From: Rossellomorea aquimaris
GTDB lineage: Bacteria > Bacillota > Bacilli > Bacillales > Bacillaceae_B
DNA: 64,000 nucleotides
Reading direction: 5' to 3'
NCBI RefSeq assembly: GCF_035590735.1
Contig: NZ_CP141595.1
Location: 1,049,001-1,113,000 of the forward strand
Shown here: in pieces, positions 1 to 7,660 of the stretch
How positions within the stretch are numbered: the first letter of the stretch is position 1
How the letters are laid out: each line of letters starts with the position of its first letter
The notes under the pieces: model-generated
The model's database searches: none
What the model saw: the letters and a program-made list of their open reading frames with translations, nothing else
What the model was told of the DNA's origin: nothing
Program-made: the position numbers and the translations under genes

Positions 1-1
1 T

Positions 2-106
2 AAACAGAAACTGGACAAGTTTGAAAAGAGATATTGGAAGGCGGAAAATTATTATATGAATACCTTTCATCCATGGGAAAGTGCCGATATTGTTTTGAAG
101 ACTTAA
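2..106 (+). CDS. C-terminal fragment of a kinase-like P-loop protein (cut by left edge)
   Basis: An open frame runs in from the left edge and ends at TAA 104-106, giving the last 34 residues of a protein (ending ESADIVLKT). The run RYWKAENYYMNTFHPWESAD resembles the C-terminal end of uridine-kinase-like P-loop proteins, where a Tyr-rich segment with a His-Pro and an acidic residue precedes a final beta strand. The P-loop itself would lie outside the window, so the assignment is by resemblance only and could be wrong. Confidence 0.4.
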   Translation, partial: KQKLDKFEKRYWKAENYYMNTFHPWESADIVLKT

Positions 107-246
107 TAACGATAGGGTAGCTTAACCAAGCTTTCCTATCATGAAAAGCTATCCCTTGTACCTAATAAAAATAAAACCGGAAACTATCATGATTTTCCAG
201 TTTTTATAAAAAAAACGATTGAGTTCCTTATTCTTTTTTGAAATAA
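107..246. other. Intergenic stretch with weak hairpins
   Basis: Between the kinase-like tail and the Nudix gene there are two imperfect inverted repeats, one around 112-163 (AGGGTAGCTT with AAGCTATCCCT) and one around 175-208 (AACCGGAAA with TTTCCAGTT, followed by a T run). The second has the shape of a weak terminator. No small gene is convincing here. Confidence 0.3.
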
Positions 247-279
247 TTGGTAGTAATGAGGGAAAGGAGGAGAAGTTTT

Positions 280-720
280 TTGATTTCAAATAATCAGCCT
301 ACACAAACGATATATTCACCACCCAAACACATCATCTCAGCAGCAACGATCGTACAGAATGAAAAAGGAGAAATCCTGTTAATCAAAGGTCCCAGAAGAG
401 GCTGGGAAATGCCGGGGGGACAAGTGGAAGAAGGCGAGTCACTGAAGGAAGCGGCCATCCGGGAAACGAAGGAAGAAAGTGGGATCGATATTGAAATAGT
501 CAAATTTTGCGGGGTGTTTCAGAATGTAAGTCGTTCGATCTGTAACACACTGTTTTTAGCCAGGGCGGTAGGTGGGAAGCCGACCACTTCCTCGGAAAGT
601 CTCGAAGTCGCGTTCTTTCCGGTTGAGGAAGCCTTGGATATGGTCAATTGGAAGAATTTCAGGGAGAGAATTGAATACTGTTTGGATGAAACCCAACACC
701 CGTTTTATATCGATTTTTGA
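280..720 (+). CDS. Nudix hydrolase
   Basis: The 146-residue protein carries a complete Nudix box: a Gly of GGQVEEGES, then REXXEEXG as RETKEESG, around residues 41-64. This is the Mg-binding catalytic helix that hydrolyses nucleoside diphosphates linked to another moiety. The frame is open from TTG 247, but the strong Shine-Dalgarno AAAGGAGG at 263-270 sits inside that extension and points to TTG 280 (nine-base spacing), giving MISNNQPTQ. The substrate (oxidised nucleotide, ADP-ribose or other) cannot be told from the sequence. It has no obvious operon partner; a small membrane protein follows about 80 bases later. Confidence 0.85.
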   Translation: MISNNQPTQTIYSPPKHIISAATIVQNEKGEILLIKGPRRGWEMPGGQVEEGESLKEAAIRETKEESGIDIEIVKFCGVFQNVSRSICNTLFLARAVGGKPTTSSESLEVAFFPVEEALDMVNWKNFRERIEYCLDETQHPFYIDF

Positions 721-803
721 TGTGGGAGAGTACCATCAATTTGATATCGAAATAATGGATAAATTCAATGTGCTTTCATACTCTGTATAAGGGGTGATGA
801 ATG

Positions 804-986
804 ATGTGGTGGTTTGTGATCTTGATTACAGGCACGTTATTATTCGCATTACTCATCGATATCAGGCGGAAGAAGAGAGGGAATGACAAGCATGTACAGG
901 GAATACATCCTGCTGTTAAACCGGGTGAAGATCGAAATTACACGATGGGAGGCGGTCGTGACTCGGGGAACGGCACAGGACAGTGA
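804..986 (+). CDS. Small single-pass membrane protein
   Basis: Sixty residues. A hydrophobic helix at residues 2-18 (WWFVILITGTLLFALLI) is followed by a basic stretch (RRKKR) and a polar Gly-rich tail, so the N-terminus is likely outside and the tail cytoplasmic. AAGGGGTGA at 789-797 precedes two adjacent ATG codons, 801 and 804; spacing favours 804. The family is not recognised. A REP-like palindrome begins 23 bases after the stop. Confidence 0.5.
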   Translation: MWWFVILITGTLLFALLIDIRRKKRGNDKHVQGIHPAVKPGEDRNYTMGGGRDSGNGTGQ

Positions 987-1383
987 TGATGGTCGATCCT
1001 GAGGGACGATGGGACAGGTTCATTGTCCCATCTAGCAAGGCAAACCGGGACACGGGACCTGTCCCTCCGTCCCGTTTCGAAAACCATAGATTGTCTATTG
1101 GAAAAAATTCCATTATACTTCTAAGTGGGAGATGTAGACGAAAGGGGACTTCAATCACACATGTGGACAATCTTGTAATGATGAACGAAATAAATAGACA
1201 ATGATCCTTTCATTTTGACGGGAGAAGTGTGTCTGTTTGACCATCATATACAAGGAGCGCCTGGTGTGATTGAATACCGGACACCATGAGTGGATACCTC
1301 TGTATCTGCTTTTTTTTGTGCCGGGATATATACATCTCTAAGAGACACCTTTTAGCTTCCTTTAAAAATAGGAGGAATATGAA
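987..1383. other. Gene-free interval with REP-like palindromes and hairpins
   Basis: The first 90 bases hold two GGGACAGG-type palindromes (separate entry). Further on, TGGTGT near 1262 can pair with ACACCA near 1280, and GATAC/GTATC near 1295-1310 is followed by a T run, which may be a weak terminator or leader structure ahead of the SDR gene. No coding frame here has a credible start. Confidence 0.4.
1010..1074. repeat. REP-like palindromes (GGGACAGG type), two units
   Basis: Unit one at 1010-1030 pairs TGGGACA with TGTCCCA. Unit two at about 1046-1074 starts CGGGAC, contains GGGACCTGTCCC and ends CCGTCCCG. The same words recur near 3844, 11291, 11354, 12677 and 59145. It lies 23 bases past the small membrane protein stop. 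Confidence 0.75.
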
Positions 1384-2163
1384 ATGACCAATCTAAAAGG
1401 AAAAGTAGCAATCGTGACAGGAGCGAGTCGCTCAAAAGGAATAGGGGCAGCGATTTGCAGAACACTTGCGAGCGCCGGGTCAGACATCTTTTTTACTCAT
1501 TTGACCGCGTTTGATGAGACGAATGGAAATGGAATAGAGAATGAGTTTCCGGACACCTTATGTGAAGAATTAAAACAAATGGGCGTACGTGCCTTTCATA
1601 TGGAAGTTGACTTGAGCGAAGACGGATCGCCGCGTCGAACAATGGATCTGGTGGAAGAAACAATGGGAACACCAAGCATACTAGTAAACAATGCCACATT
1701 CGAATCACCGGCGAATTTTCGAACATTGAATAGAGACATTCTGGATAAACATTATCAAGTGAACAATAGCGGGACCCTCATGCTGACGATGGAGTTTGCG
1801 AAGAGATATGAAATAGCATTTCCTGAAAGAAAAGACGGGCGGATCATCAACATGGTATCAAAGGGTCCGGATCCCAATAATCTGGCTTATATCGCATCAA
1901 AGGGCATGTTGATTGCCATCACGGAGCCATTATCCGTCGGCCTCGCGCCAATTGGCATCACCGTCAATTCAGTTGACCCCGGTCCGACCGATTCCGGGTG
2001 GATCAATGAAGAGATAAGGGAACACTTACTTCCGATGTTTCCAATGGGACGTCTAGGTAAACCTGAGGATGCAGCAAAGTTGATTCGATTTTTAGCCAGC
2101 GATGATTCCGGATGGATTACCGGCCAGCTGATAAAATCAGAGGGTGGATTTTTGGGTAAGTAA
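1384..2163 (+). CDS. SDR family oxidoreductase (3-ketoacyl reductase-like)
   Basis: A 259-residue short-chain dehydrogenase/reductase. The N-terminal Rossmann motif is TGASRSKGIG, a variant of TGxxxGIG with two extra residues. The NNA motif is present as VNNATF, and the catalytic YxxxK as YIASK near residue 169, with a Ser about eleven residues before the Tyr (MVSKGPDPNNLAY). The C-terminal ITGQLIKSEGG matches the usual dinucleotide-enzyme end. AGGAGG about ten bases before ATG 1384 supports the start. The protein resembles the FabG-like group, but the substrate is unknown. It stands alone, followed two bases after the stop by a REP-like palindrome that could terminate transcription. Confidence 0.85.
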   Translation: MTNLKGKVAIVTGASRSKGIGAAICRTLASAGSDIFFTHLTAFDETNGNGIENEFPDTLCEELKQMGVRAFHMEVDLSEDGSPRRTMDLVEETMGTPSILVNNATFESPANFRTLNRDILDKHYQVNNSGTLMLTMEFAKRYEIAFPERKDGRIINMVSKGPDPNNLAYIASKGMLIAITEPLSVGLAPIGITVNSVDPGPTDSGWINEEIREHLLPMFPMGRLGKPEDAAKLIRFLASDDSGWITGQLIKSEGGFLGK

Positions 2164-2165
2164 AT

Positions 2166-2207
2166 AAGAGGGACGGACCTCCAGCTTAGCGGAGGTCCGT
2201 CCCTCTT
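2166..2207. repeat. REP-like palindrome (GGGACGGACCT type)
   Basis: A 17-bp stem, AAGAGGGACGGACCTCC at 2166-2182 with its exact complement ending at 2207, and an 8-nt loop. It begins two bases after the SDR stop. No T run follows, so as a terminator it would be atypical. Confidence 0.85.
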
Positions 2208-2223
2208 GGTGGAAAAAAATCCC

Positions 2224-2253
2224 TTGACATCAACGATATGAAGGGAGTACTAT
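2224..2253 (+). promoter_or_regulatory. Sigma-A promoter of the tetR-like gene
   Basis: TTGACA at 2224-2229 and TACTAT at 2248-2253 are 18 bases apart. The operator at 2254-2274 begins directly after the -10 box, a position where a bound repressor would block initiation. Confidence 0.7.
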
Positions 2254-2274
2254 TTAATTAAACACTGGTCAATA
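2254..2274. promoter_or_regulatory. Putative TetR operator 1 (autoregulation)
   Basis: TTAATTAAACACTGGTCAATA contains an imperfect dyad of the form TTRACCA-N-TGGTYAA. Its near-exact reverse complement appears before the next gene at 2875-2896. Two copies bracketing a TetR gene, each just before a start codon, indicate the cognate operator. Confidence 0.7.
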
Positions 2275-2291
2275 AGAAGGATGGGAAATGT

Positions 2292-2861
2292 ATGTCACCG
2301 AGAAAAGCAGTAGCACAGGAGCTTACGAAGGAAATGGTGATGGCCGCGGCACGGGAGCTTTTTCGGAAGAAGGGCTACCAGCAGGTGTCCATGAGGCAGA
2401 TTGCGTCTGAGCTTGGATACAGTCACGGCTCCATCTACTACCATTTCAAAAATAAAGCAGAATTGTTCTATGCCATGATCGAAACCGATTTTAAGCTGTT
2501 GGATCAATGGCTGGATGATGTAATGGATCGGGATATGGGTAACGAAGGGAAATTAAGGGGCATTCTCCTCGCATTCATTCGATTCGGGCTCAGTCATAAA
2601 AGCCAGTATGAAATGATGTTTCTGCTTGCGGATGAGGAAGTCAAGAGCTACGTGAACAAAGGACCGAACGAATCCTATGAGAAATTCGCGCAAGCCCTTA
2701 TCCAGTTAAGCAACAGAGAGATCACCATCCAGCAGACATGGTCGATATTCCTGGCACTACACGGGTTTGTCAGTCATTATTGTCGTTGTGATGAAACCTA
2801 TGAAGAAGTGGAGAGCCTTGCACAATCGCACGTGAATTTTATCCTGAAATCAATAGGATAA
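2292..2861 (+). CDS. TetR/AcrR family transcriptional repressor
   Basis: A 189-residue protein with the TetR DNA-binding region at residues 12-58: a first helix AARELFRKKG, then VSMRQIASELGYSHGSIYYHFKNKAELF, which includes the family-typical helix-turn-helix and YYHFxxK. The C-terminal part is the variable ligand-binding and dimer domain. TetR proteins normally repress neighbouring genes until an effector binds. The matched dyads before this gene and before the NAD(P)-binding protein at 2911 imply that it represses itself and that neighbour. The effector is unknown. Confidence 0.9.
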   Translation: MSPRKAVAQELTKEMVMAAARELFRKKGYQQVSMRQIASELGYSHGSIYYHFKNKAELFYAMIETDFKLLDQWLDDVMDRDMGNEGKLRGILLAFIRFGLSHKSQYEMMFLLADEEVKSYVNKGPNESYEKFAQALIQLSNREITIQQTWSIFLALHGFVSHYCRCDETYEEVESLAQSHVNFILKSIG

Positions 2862-2874
2862 AATTTTTTGAATG

Positions 2875-2896
2875 TATTTGACCAGTGGTTAATTAA
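2875..2896. promoter_or_regulatory. Putative TetR operator 2
   Basis: TATTTGACCAGTGGTTAATTAA holds the near-perfect dyad TTGACCA-G-TGGTTAA and is the reverse complement of operator 1 with two or three differences. It lies just upstream of the AAAAGGGGG ribosome binding site of the downstream gene. Confidence 0.7.
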
Positions 2897-2910
2897 AAGG
2901 GGGACTTTTT

Positions 2911-3843
2911 GTGAAAAAGGCAATGGTCGTAGGTGCTTCTGGAGGAATGGGGTATGCCCTTGTAATGGAATTGGTAAGCAGGGGTGTCGAGGTCGTTGCA
3001 TTTGCAAGAGGAAAAGAGCAGTTGACCAGGTTATTCGAAGGTATGGAACGTGTCACACTCAAGCCTGGGGACGCAAAAAATAAAGATCAACTTATTCATG
3101 CTGCAATGGGCAGTGACATCATCTTTCATGCGATGAACCTTCCTTATGAAGAGTGGAAGCATAAATTAAGTACGATTACAGGAAACATCATCCTTGCAGC
3201 GGAACAAAACAACGCCAGGTTGGCCGTTGTAGACAATATCTACGCCTACGGAAGAAGTGCCGGTGCATTGCTGACCGAAGATGGAGAAAAACACCCTCAT
3301 ACACGAAAAGGCAAACTGCGCTTAGAAATGGACCGCATGATCAAGCAAGCCTCTTTTCCGGCGCTCATCTGCCATTTTCCGGACTTTTATGGACCAAATG
3401 CTACCAACACATACATCCATTTCACATTAGAACAGCTTTTGAAAAAGAAAAAAGCGGGATTTGTCGGTCCGAAAAATGTTGTACGTGAATTCATGTATAC
3501 CAGGGATGGGGCGAAAGCGATGGTCGACTTGGCCAGCCATGATGGAGCATACGGACAAAATTGGAATGTACCTGCCGTCGCACCGATAACCGGGGACGAA
3601 GTAGAGCGGATCCTAAAAAGGCAGCTGGGAGAAGAAAAAGGGCTTTACTCCATCTCAAAGTCGATGTTTGCCGTATTCTCCCTATTCGCAGGGAAGGGAA
3701 TGCGTGAAGCATTAGAGATGCAGTACATTAATTCTGAACCTACGATTCTATCTGGAGAAAAGATCGATGGATTTATAGGAAAACGGCAGCACACGTCCTA
3801 TGAACAGGGGATAGCGGAAACCATTGCATTTATGAGAGGGTAA
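2911..3843 (+). CDS. NAD(P)-dependent epimerase/dehydratase-like protein
   Basis: A 310-residue protein of the extended-SDR/NAD-dependent epimerase type. The N-terminal dinucleotide motif is VVGASGGMGYAL (GxxGxxG, residues 7-16). DNIYAYG resembles the segment carrying the family Tyr, and PDFYGPN is the usual substrate-loop motif. The GTG start at 2911 has AAAAGGGGG upstream. A matched operator just before the gene places it under the adjacent TetR. In other bacteria such pairs often handle reactive or xenobiotic carbonyl compounds, but here that is only inference. A REP-like element begins at the base after the stop. Confidence 0.8.
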   Translation: MKKAMVVGASGGMGYALVMELVSRGVEVVAFARGKEQLTRLFEGMERVTLKPGDAKNKDQLIHAAMGSDIIFHAMNLPYEEWKHKLSTITGNIILAAEQNNARLAVVDNIYAYGRSAGALLTEDGEKHPHTRKGKLRLEMDRMIKQASFPALICHFPDFYGPNATNTYIHFTLEQLLKKKKAGFVGPKNVVREFMYTRDGAKAMVDLASHDGAYGQNWNVPAVAPITGDEVERILKRQLGEEKGLYSISKSMFAVFSLFAGKGMREALEMQYINSEPTILSGEKIDGFIGKRQHTSYEQGIAETIAFMRG

Positions 3844-3872
3844 CGGGGCAAGGGACCTGTCCCTCCGTCCCG
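3844..3872. repeat. REP-like palindrome (GGGACAGG type) abutting a stop codon
   Basis: CGGGGCAAGGGACCTG followed by TCCCTCCGTCCCG forms a compound palindrome with an inner AGGGACCTGTCCCT. It starts immediately after the TAA of the upstream gene. Confidence 0.75.
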
Positions 3873-3876
3873 CCTA

Positions 3877-3905
3877 TTTACAAATTTACCAAAAAGTGCA
3901 ATAAT
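3877..3905 (+). promoter_or_regulatory. Candidate promoter of the ABC-F leader
   Basis: TTTACA at 3877-3882 and AATAAT at 3900-3905 are separated by 17 bases. The inferred transcript would begin near 3912, just ahead of the Shine-Dalgarno sequence of the six-codon leader ORF. Confidence 0.5.
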
Positions 3906-3937
3906 TAAGAAAATGTCGGAGGAGGGAAAGTAAGTTT

Positions 3938-3958
3938 ATGGAACCAACTAATTGCTAA
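3938..3958 (+). CDS. Putative six-residue leader peptide of the ABC-F gene
   Basis: ATG GAA CCA ACT AAT TGC TAA encodes MEPTNC. A very strong Shine-Dalgarno, GGAGGAGGG at 3918-3926, lies 11 bases upstream. A 9-bp hairpin (ATTAATTTA/TAAATTAAT, 3958-3980) starts at the stop codon. Short, strongly initiated ORFs in long leaders are the usual sensors for ribosome-mediated attenuation of ABC-F and erm resistance genes. It is far shorter than a normal gene, so proof would have to be experimental. Confidence 0.45.
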   Translation: MEPTNC

Positions 3959-4300
3959 TTAATTTATTTTTTAAATTAATACGGATTTTTGTATCGAGTG
4001 TGAACAGGTCTACGAAAGATAGGCTTATTTGTTATGCTCTTTATGGAATCAGGGCAATTAGAAGGAAACTTACTTTACTGATATCAGGATGATCTTGTTT
4101 CGTGGAGCATCCAGCTTTGGCTGGCTGTATCATGCATTTTTTTTGCATAATGCTTGCCGATTGGGCAGCTTAATGAACAGGATGGTACATGGATGCTACA
4201 GGACTGTAAGAAGAAACCCTCTTCTTATGGTCTTTTTTACTATACAAATGAATAGAAGTGAAGGTGTTTCTTAACGCCATCCATAAAAAGTGTAACGTCA
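3959..4300 (+). promoter_or_regulatory. Attenuator-like leader of the ABC-F gene
   Basis: A leader of nearly 400 bases without a credible long gene. It contains the hairpin at 3958-3980, a CCAGC/GCTGG hairpin near 4110-4123, and AAGAAGA (4209-4215) pairing with TCTTCTT (4221-4227), followed by TTTTTT at 4234-4239, which is terminator-like. Together with the leader ORF, this suggests that drug-stalled ribosomes favour read-through. A 61-codon frame at 4089-4274 crosses these structures, lacks a ribosome binding site and is probably fortuitous. Confidence 0.45.
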
Positions 4301-4325
4301 AATATGGATGAGAGAAGGAACGTAT

Positions 4326-6248
4326 ATGTTGGAACTAAAATTAAATGGGATCAAAAAATATATGGAAGCGACGCTTGTCGTGGAGGATGTATCGCTGGAA
4401 GTGTATGAAGGGGATAAGGTCGGAATCGTAGGGGCAAATGGAAGCGGTAAGAGCACCATCTTGAAGCTGATTGCAGGAATCGAGCCGATGAATTACTATC
4501 CTGGTTATCCCCAGACATCGAGTCATGGATATGACGAAGGCCTCATTCATATGTCGAGTGGAGCGACCATTGCCTATCTTGAACAATCCCCTACCTATCC
4601 GCAAGGGTTGAAAGTCATCGATGTGCTGAATTTGGCCTTTGAGGAGATGGACGCAATTGAGCTGGAAATGCGTGAATTGGAAGAGCAAATGCAGGTCTTG
4701 CAGGGAACGGATCTAGAGAAAGCCCTGAATAAATACAGCGATTTGACTCAATTATTTGAAGTGAAGGGTGGATATGAACGGGACGAGAAAGTAAGCAAGG
4801 TGTGCACGGGACTAAAGCTTTCGGAGAGTTTTTTAGAAAGGGACTTTGATCTTTTGAGTGGTGGGGAGAAGACATCCGTCGTCCTTGGGAAGCTATTGAT
4901 TCATCAACCCGATATCCTCCTATTGGATGAACCGACCAATCATCTTGATATGGAATCCATCGAATGGCTGGAGGGCTATCTGAAGAGCTATAAAGGGATG
5001 GTTCTCATCGTGTCGCATGACCGCTATTTTCTGGATAACGTCGTGACAAAGATCATGGAAATCGAGGATATGAGATCGATTAGCTACAAAGGAAACTACT
5101 CCGCTTTTATCAGCCAAAAAGAAGAGAATATGCGCATTCAATACGAGCATTTCCGGGAACAGCAAAAGAAGATCAACCGCATGGAAAAGACCGTGTTGAG
5201 TCTGCGTGACTGGGCGATGAGGGCTGATAATACCAAGTTCTTTAAGAGGGCCTCAAGCGTTCAAAAGAAACTGGATAAAATGGAACGCATCGATAAGCCA
5301 GTTTTTGAACGAAGGAATATGAGGCTTGATGTGAGAGCTGCAGAGAGATCTGGAAATGAAACCATCAAGGCGGCGGGGCTTTCTAAACGCTATGGGGATA
5401 AATTAATTTTTAACAATACAGATGTCATGATTCATTTTGGAGAAAGAGTAGGCATGCTGGGTCCGAATGGAAGTGGGAAAACCACTTTCTTAAAAATGCT
5501 TGTCGGAGAAGATCGGCAGGATGAAGGCAAAATAGAATTTGGTGCAAATGTAGAGGCAGCCTATTTACCACAAAATATTGCTTTTAATAATGAGGAAGTC
5601 ACCGTGTTGGACTGCTTCCGTGAGGACATCTCCATACTTGAAGGAAAGGCTCGGGAATACTTGGCGAAATTTATGTTTTACAAAGGCAGTGTCTTCAAGA
5701 AAGTAAAGCATCTCTCAGGTGGGGAAAGAATCAGGCTAAAACTTGCAATGCTGTTATTTCAAGATATCAATTTACTGATACTTGATGAGCCGACGAATCA
5801 TCTGGATATTGATTCGATCGAAACCCTTGAGGGAGCCCTTGAAGACTTCGGTGGTACGATTCTCTTCATTTCCCACGATCGCTATTTTATCAACCGGATG
5901 GCGGAGAGAATCATTGCTGTAGAGGATTATTCTTTGAGGAGCTATCATGGAAATTACGATGAGTATAAACGTGAAAAAGAGAAGCGAAGCCAGGCAGATA
6001 GAAAAGACCCCGGTAGTGAAAAGAATAAGAAGCCAGTAGAGGAATCAGAGGCGATAAGCAATGAAGCCGCACTTACGAGAGTAATGAAAAGAATTGAGAG
6101 CCTTGAAAAAGAAATAAAGGAGATCGACCTGGCCATGGCGGCGGGACAGGTCGATTATGATGCTCTTAATCAGCTGTATGGTCAAAAACTTCACTACGTC
6201 AATGAGCTGGATACTGCCATGGAGCTGTGGCTGCGTTATAATGAATGA
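4326..6248 (+). CDS. ABC-F family ATPase, ribosome-protection-like
   Basis: A 640-residue protein with two ABC domains in one chain and no membrane segments, as in ABC-F proteins that bind the ribosomal E site. Domain one has Walker A GANGSGKS, signature LSGGEKTSV and Walker B LLLDEPTNHLD. Domain two has GPNGSGKT, LSGGERIRL and LILDEPTNHLD. The linker between them (around residues 245-340) is long, basic and helical. The C-terminus (about 550-640) is a charged coiled coil. The frame is open from ATG 4308, but AGAAGGA at 4313-4319 points to ATG 4326. The inducible-looking leader and the length suggest antibiotic resistance rather than a housekeeping role; a Uup/YdiF-type role is the alternative. 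Confidence 0.85.
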   Translation: MLELKLNGIKKYMEATLVVEDVSLEVYEGDKVGIVGANGSGKSTILKLIAGIEPMNYYPGYPQTSSHGYDEGLIHMSSGATIAYLEQSPTYPQGLKVIDVLNLAFEEMDAIELEMRELEEQMQVLQGTDLEKALNKYSDLTQLFEVKGGYERDEKVSKVCTGLKLSESFLERDFDLLSGGEKTSVVLGKLLIHQPDILLLDEPTNHLDMESIEWLEGYLKSYKGMVLIVSHDRYFLDNVVTKIMEIEDMRSISYKGNYSAFISQKEENMRIQYEHFREQQKKINRMEKTVLSLRDWAMRADNTKFFKRASSVQKKLDKMERIDKPVFERRNMRLDVRAAERSGNETIKAAGLSKRYGDKLIFNNTDVMIHFGERVGMLGPNGSGKTTFLKMLVGEDRQDEGKIEFGANVEAAYLPQNIAFNNEEVTVLDCFREDISILEGKAREYLAKFMFYKGSVFKKVKHLSGGERIRLKLAMLLFQDINLLILDEPTNHLDIDSIETLEGALEDFGGTILFISHDRYFINRMAERIIAVEDYSLRSYHGNYDEYKREKEKRSQADRKDPGSEKNKKPVEESEAISNEAALTRVMKRIESLEKEIKEIDLAMAAGQVDYDALNQLYGQKLHYVNELDTAMELWLRYNE

Positions 6249-6260
6249 TAACCTTTCTGG

Positions 6261-6298
6261 AGGGACGGACCTTTTCTATACAAAAGGTCCGTCCCTCT
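6261..6298. repeat. REP-like palindrome (GGGACGGACCT type)
   Basis: A perfect 16-bp stem, GAGGGACGGACCTTTT with AAAAGGTCCGTCCCTC, and a 6-nt loop. It lies 12 bases past the ABC-F stop and just before the promoter region of the symporter gene. Confidence 0.85.
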
Positions 6299-6350
6299 CC
6301 CTTGATAAGTGATATAATGAGTGTCTGAAAAAATACATGTAAAGGCGTAG

Positions 6351-7595
6351 ATGAAAATGAAATACATATGGATGCAATATATGAAAGTACCATTTGTTTT
6401 GAAGATGTCTGTCGGTTTCCTTCTTGGAATCATGGTTGGCCTGGTCTTCAAGGCAGATGCTGAGATCCTGAAGCCATTCGGAACGGTACTCATTCATCTT
6501 CTTAGTTTGATTGCGATTCCGGTTATATTCCTTACGGTGGTGCAGGCAGTGAATAAGATGAGTGTCACACAGCTTGGCAGGATGGGCTGGAAGCTGATTC
6601 TCTACTATACGGCCACGACGGCTGCGGCGGTGTTCATTGGTCTCGGATTGGCCTTTTGGTTCAATCCAGGGATGAATTTATCGTTGCCTGACGCTCAGGT
6701 GGAAGAACCGAAAACACCACACTTCTCGGATGTTTTACTTCAAATCATCCCGGATAATCTGTTTCAGGCTTTCGCAGGGGGAGACACGCTCGCGATCATG
6801 TTTCTTGCCGTGATTATGGGGATTGCGATTTCGTGGATGAAGTTTTCTTCAGATAGTAAAATGAAGGAATACGGGAACCTTCTTGATAAGGTGTTTGCTG
6901 CGTTCAATGAAATGTTCTACATCCTTTTAAAAGGAGTCCTTGCATACGCGCCGATCGGTGTGTTTGCCATAAGCGCCGCCACTTTTGGTCAGCAGGGATG
7001 GGAGACGATGCAATCTCTTGCCAAATTCGTAGGTGTCTTTTATGCAGGGATCATCCTGCTTTGGCTAGTGGTTTATGCTGGTTTCTTAAAGTGGTCGGGT
7101 CAACCGGTGCTTCACTTCTTTAAACAAACGAAAGAAGCTTATAGCACGGCCTTTTTTACCTCCAGCAGCATTGCGTCCTTGCCGGTTGCCATTCAATCGG
7201 CCAAGAAAGCAGGGGTCTCTGAAAAAACGGCGAATTTCGCCCTTCCCTTAGGCGCCATCTTCAATTCAGACGGTGGAGCATTAAGGATGGGTGTATCCAT
7301 CGTATTTGCGGCAAACGTGACAAACTTACAGCTTTCGGTCACGGATCTACTGATGATTGTTCTGGTAGGTACCCTTCTTTCCATTGGAACCTCAGGAGTC
7401 CCGGCTGCCGGGCTCGTTACTTTATCAGCCGTCTTAACGATGTTCGGCTTGCCACTGGAGATTGTCGCCCTCATTGCTGGTGTCGATGCCATCATTGGTA
7501 TGGGCGGAACGGCTTCCAACGTGACCGGTGATATCGTCGGAGCTGCGGTTGTCGATCAATCCGAAGAAAAGAAAGTGGAATCTATCACTATATAA
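6351..7595 (+). CDS. DAACS-family dicarboxylate/amino acid:cation symporter, divergent binding site
   Basis: A 414-residue integral membrane protein of the Glt/DctA fold. Hairpin 1 has FFTSSSIASLPV, corresponding to the Ser-rich motif. The NMDGT motif reads NSDGG, and the final helix reads GMGGTASNVTGD, where glutamate transporters have DMGRTxxNVTGD. The Asp and Arg that bind the amino group and side-chain carboxylate (Asp394 and Arg397 in GltPh) are thus both Gly, while the cation-site Asn and Asp are kept. The substrate is therefore probably not glutamate or aspartate. ATG 6351 and ATG 6357 are both possible starts after AAAGGCG. TATAAT at 6313-6318 is a likely -10 box. Confidence 0.85.
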   Translation: MKMKYIWMQYMKVPFVLKMSVGFLLGIMVGLVFKADAEILKPFGTVLIHLLSLIAIPVIFLTVVQAVNKMSVTQLGRMGWKLILYYTATTAAAVFIGLGLAFWFNPGMNLSLPDAQVEEPKTPHFSDVLLQIIPDNLFQAFAGGDTLAIMFLAVIMGIAISWMKFSSDSKMKEYGNLLDKVFAAFNEMFYILLKGVLAYAPIGVFAISAATFGQQGWETMQSLAKFVGVFYAGIILLWLVVYAGFLKWSGQPVLHFFKQTKEAYSTAFFTSSSIASLPVAIQSAKKAGVSEKTANFALPLGAIFNSDGGALRMGVSIVFAANVTNLQLSVTDLLMIVLVGTLLSIGTSGVPAAGLVTLSAVLTMFGLPLEIVALIAGVDAIIGMGGTASNVTGDIVGAAVVDQSEEKKVESITI

Positions 7596-7606
7596 AACTT
7601 ACATGA

Positions 7607-7656
7607 ATAGGGACGGACCTCGAGCTTCCAGTGGGAAGCTCGAGGTCCGTCCCTAT
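7607..7656. repeat. REP-like palindrome with a 23-bp perfect stem
   Basis: ATAGGGACGGACCTCGAGCT begins the left arm (7607-7629) and its exact complement is 7634-7656, with loop AGTG. The outer 13 bases are the shared REP sequence and the inner ones are private. It lies between the convergent symporter and lysR-type genes, five bases from the stop of the latter, and may serve both as a terminator. Confidence 0.85.
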
Positions 7657-7660
7657 CTGT

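Noticed and set aside
4089..4274. 61-codon ORF in the ABC-F leader
   Set aside because: No ribosome binding site; it crosses the hairpins and the terminator-like structure. Kept only as part of the leader.
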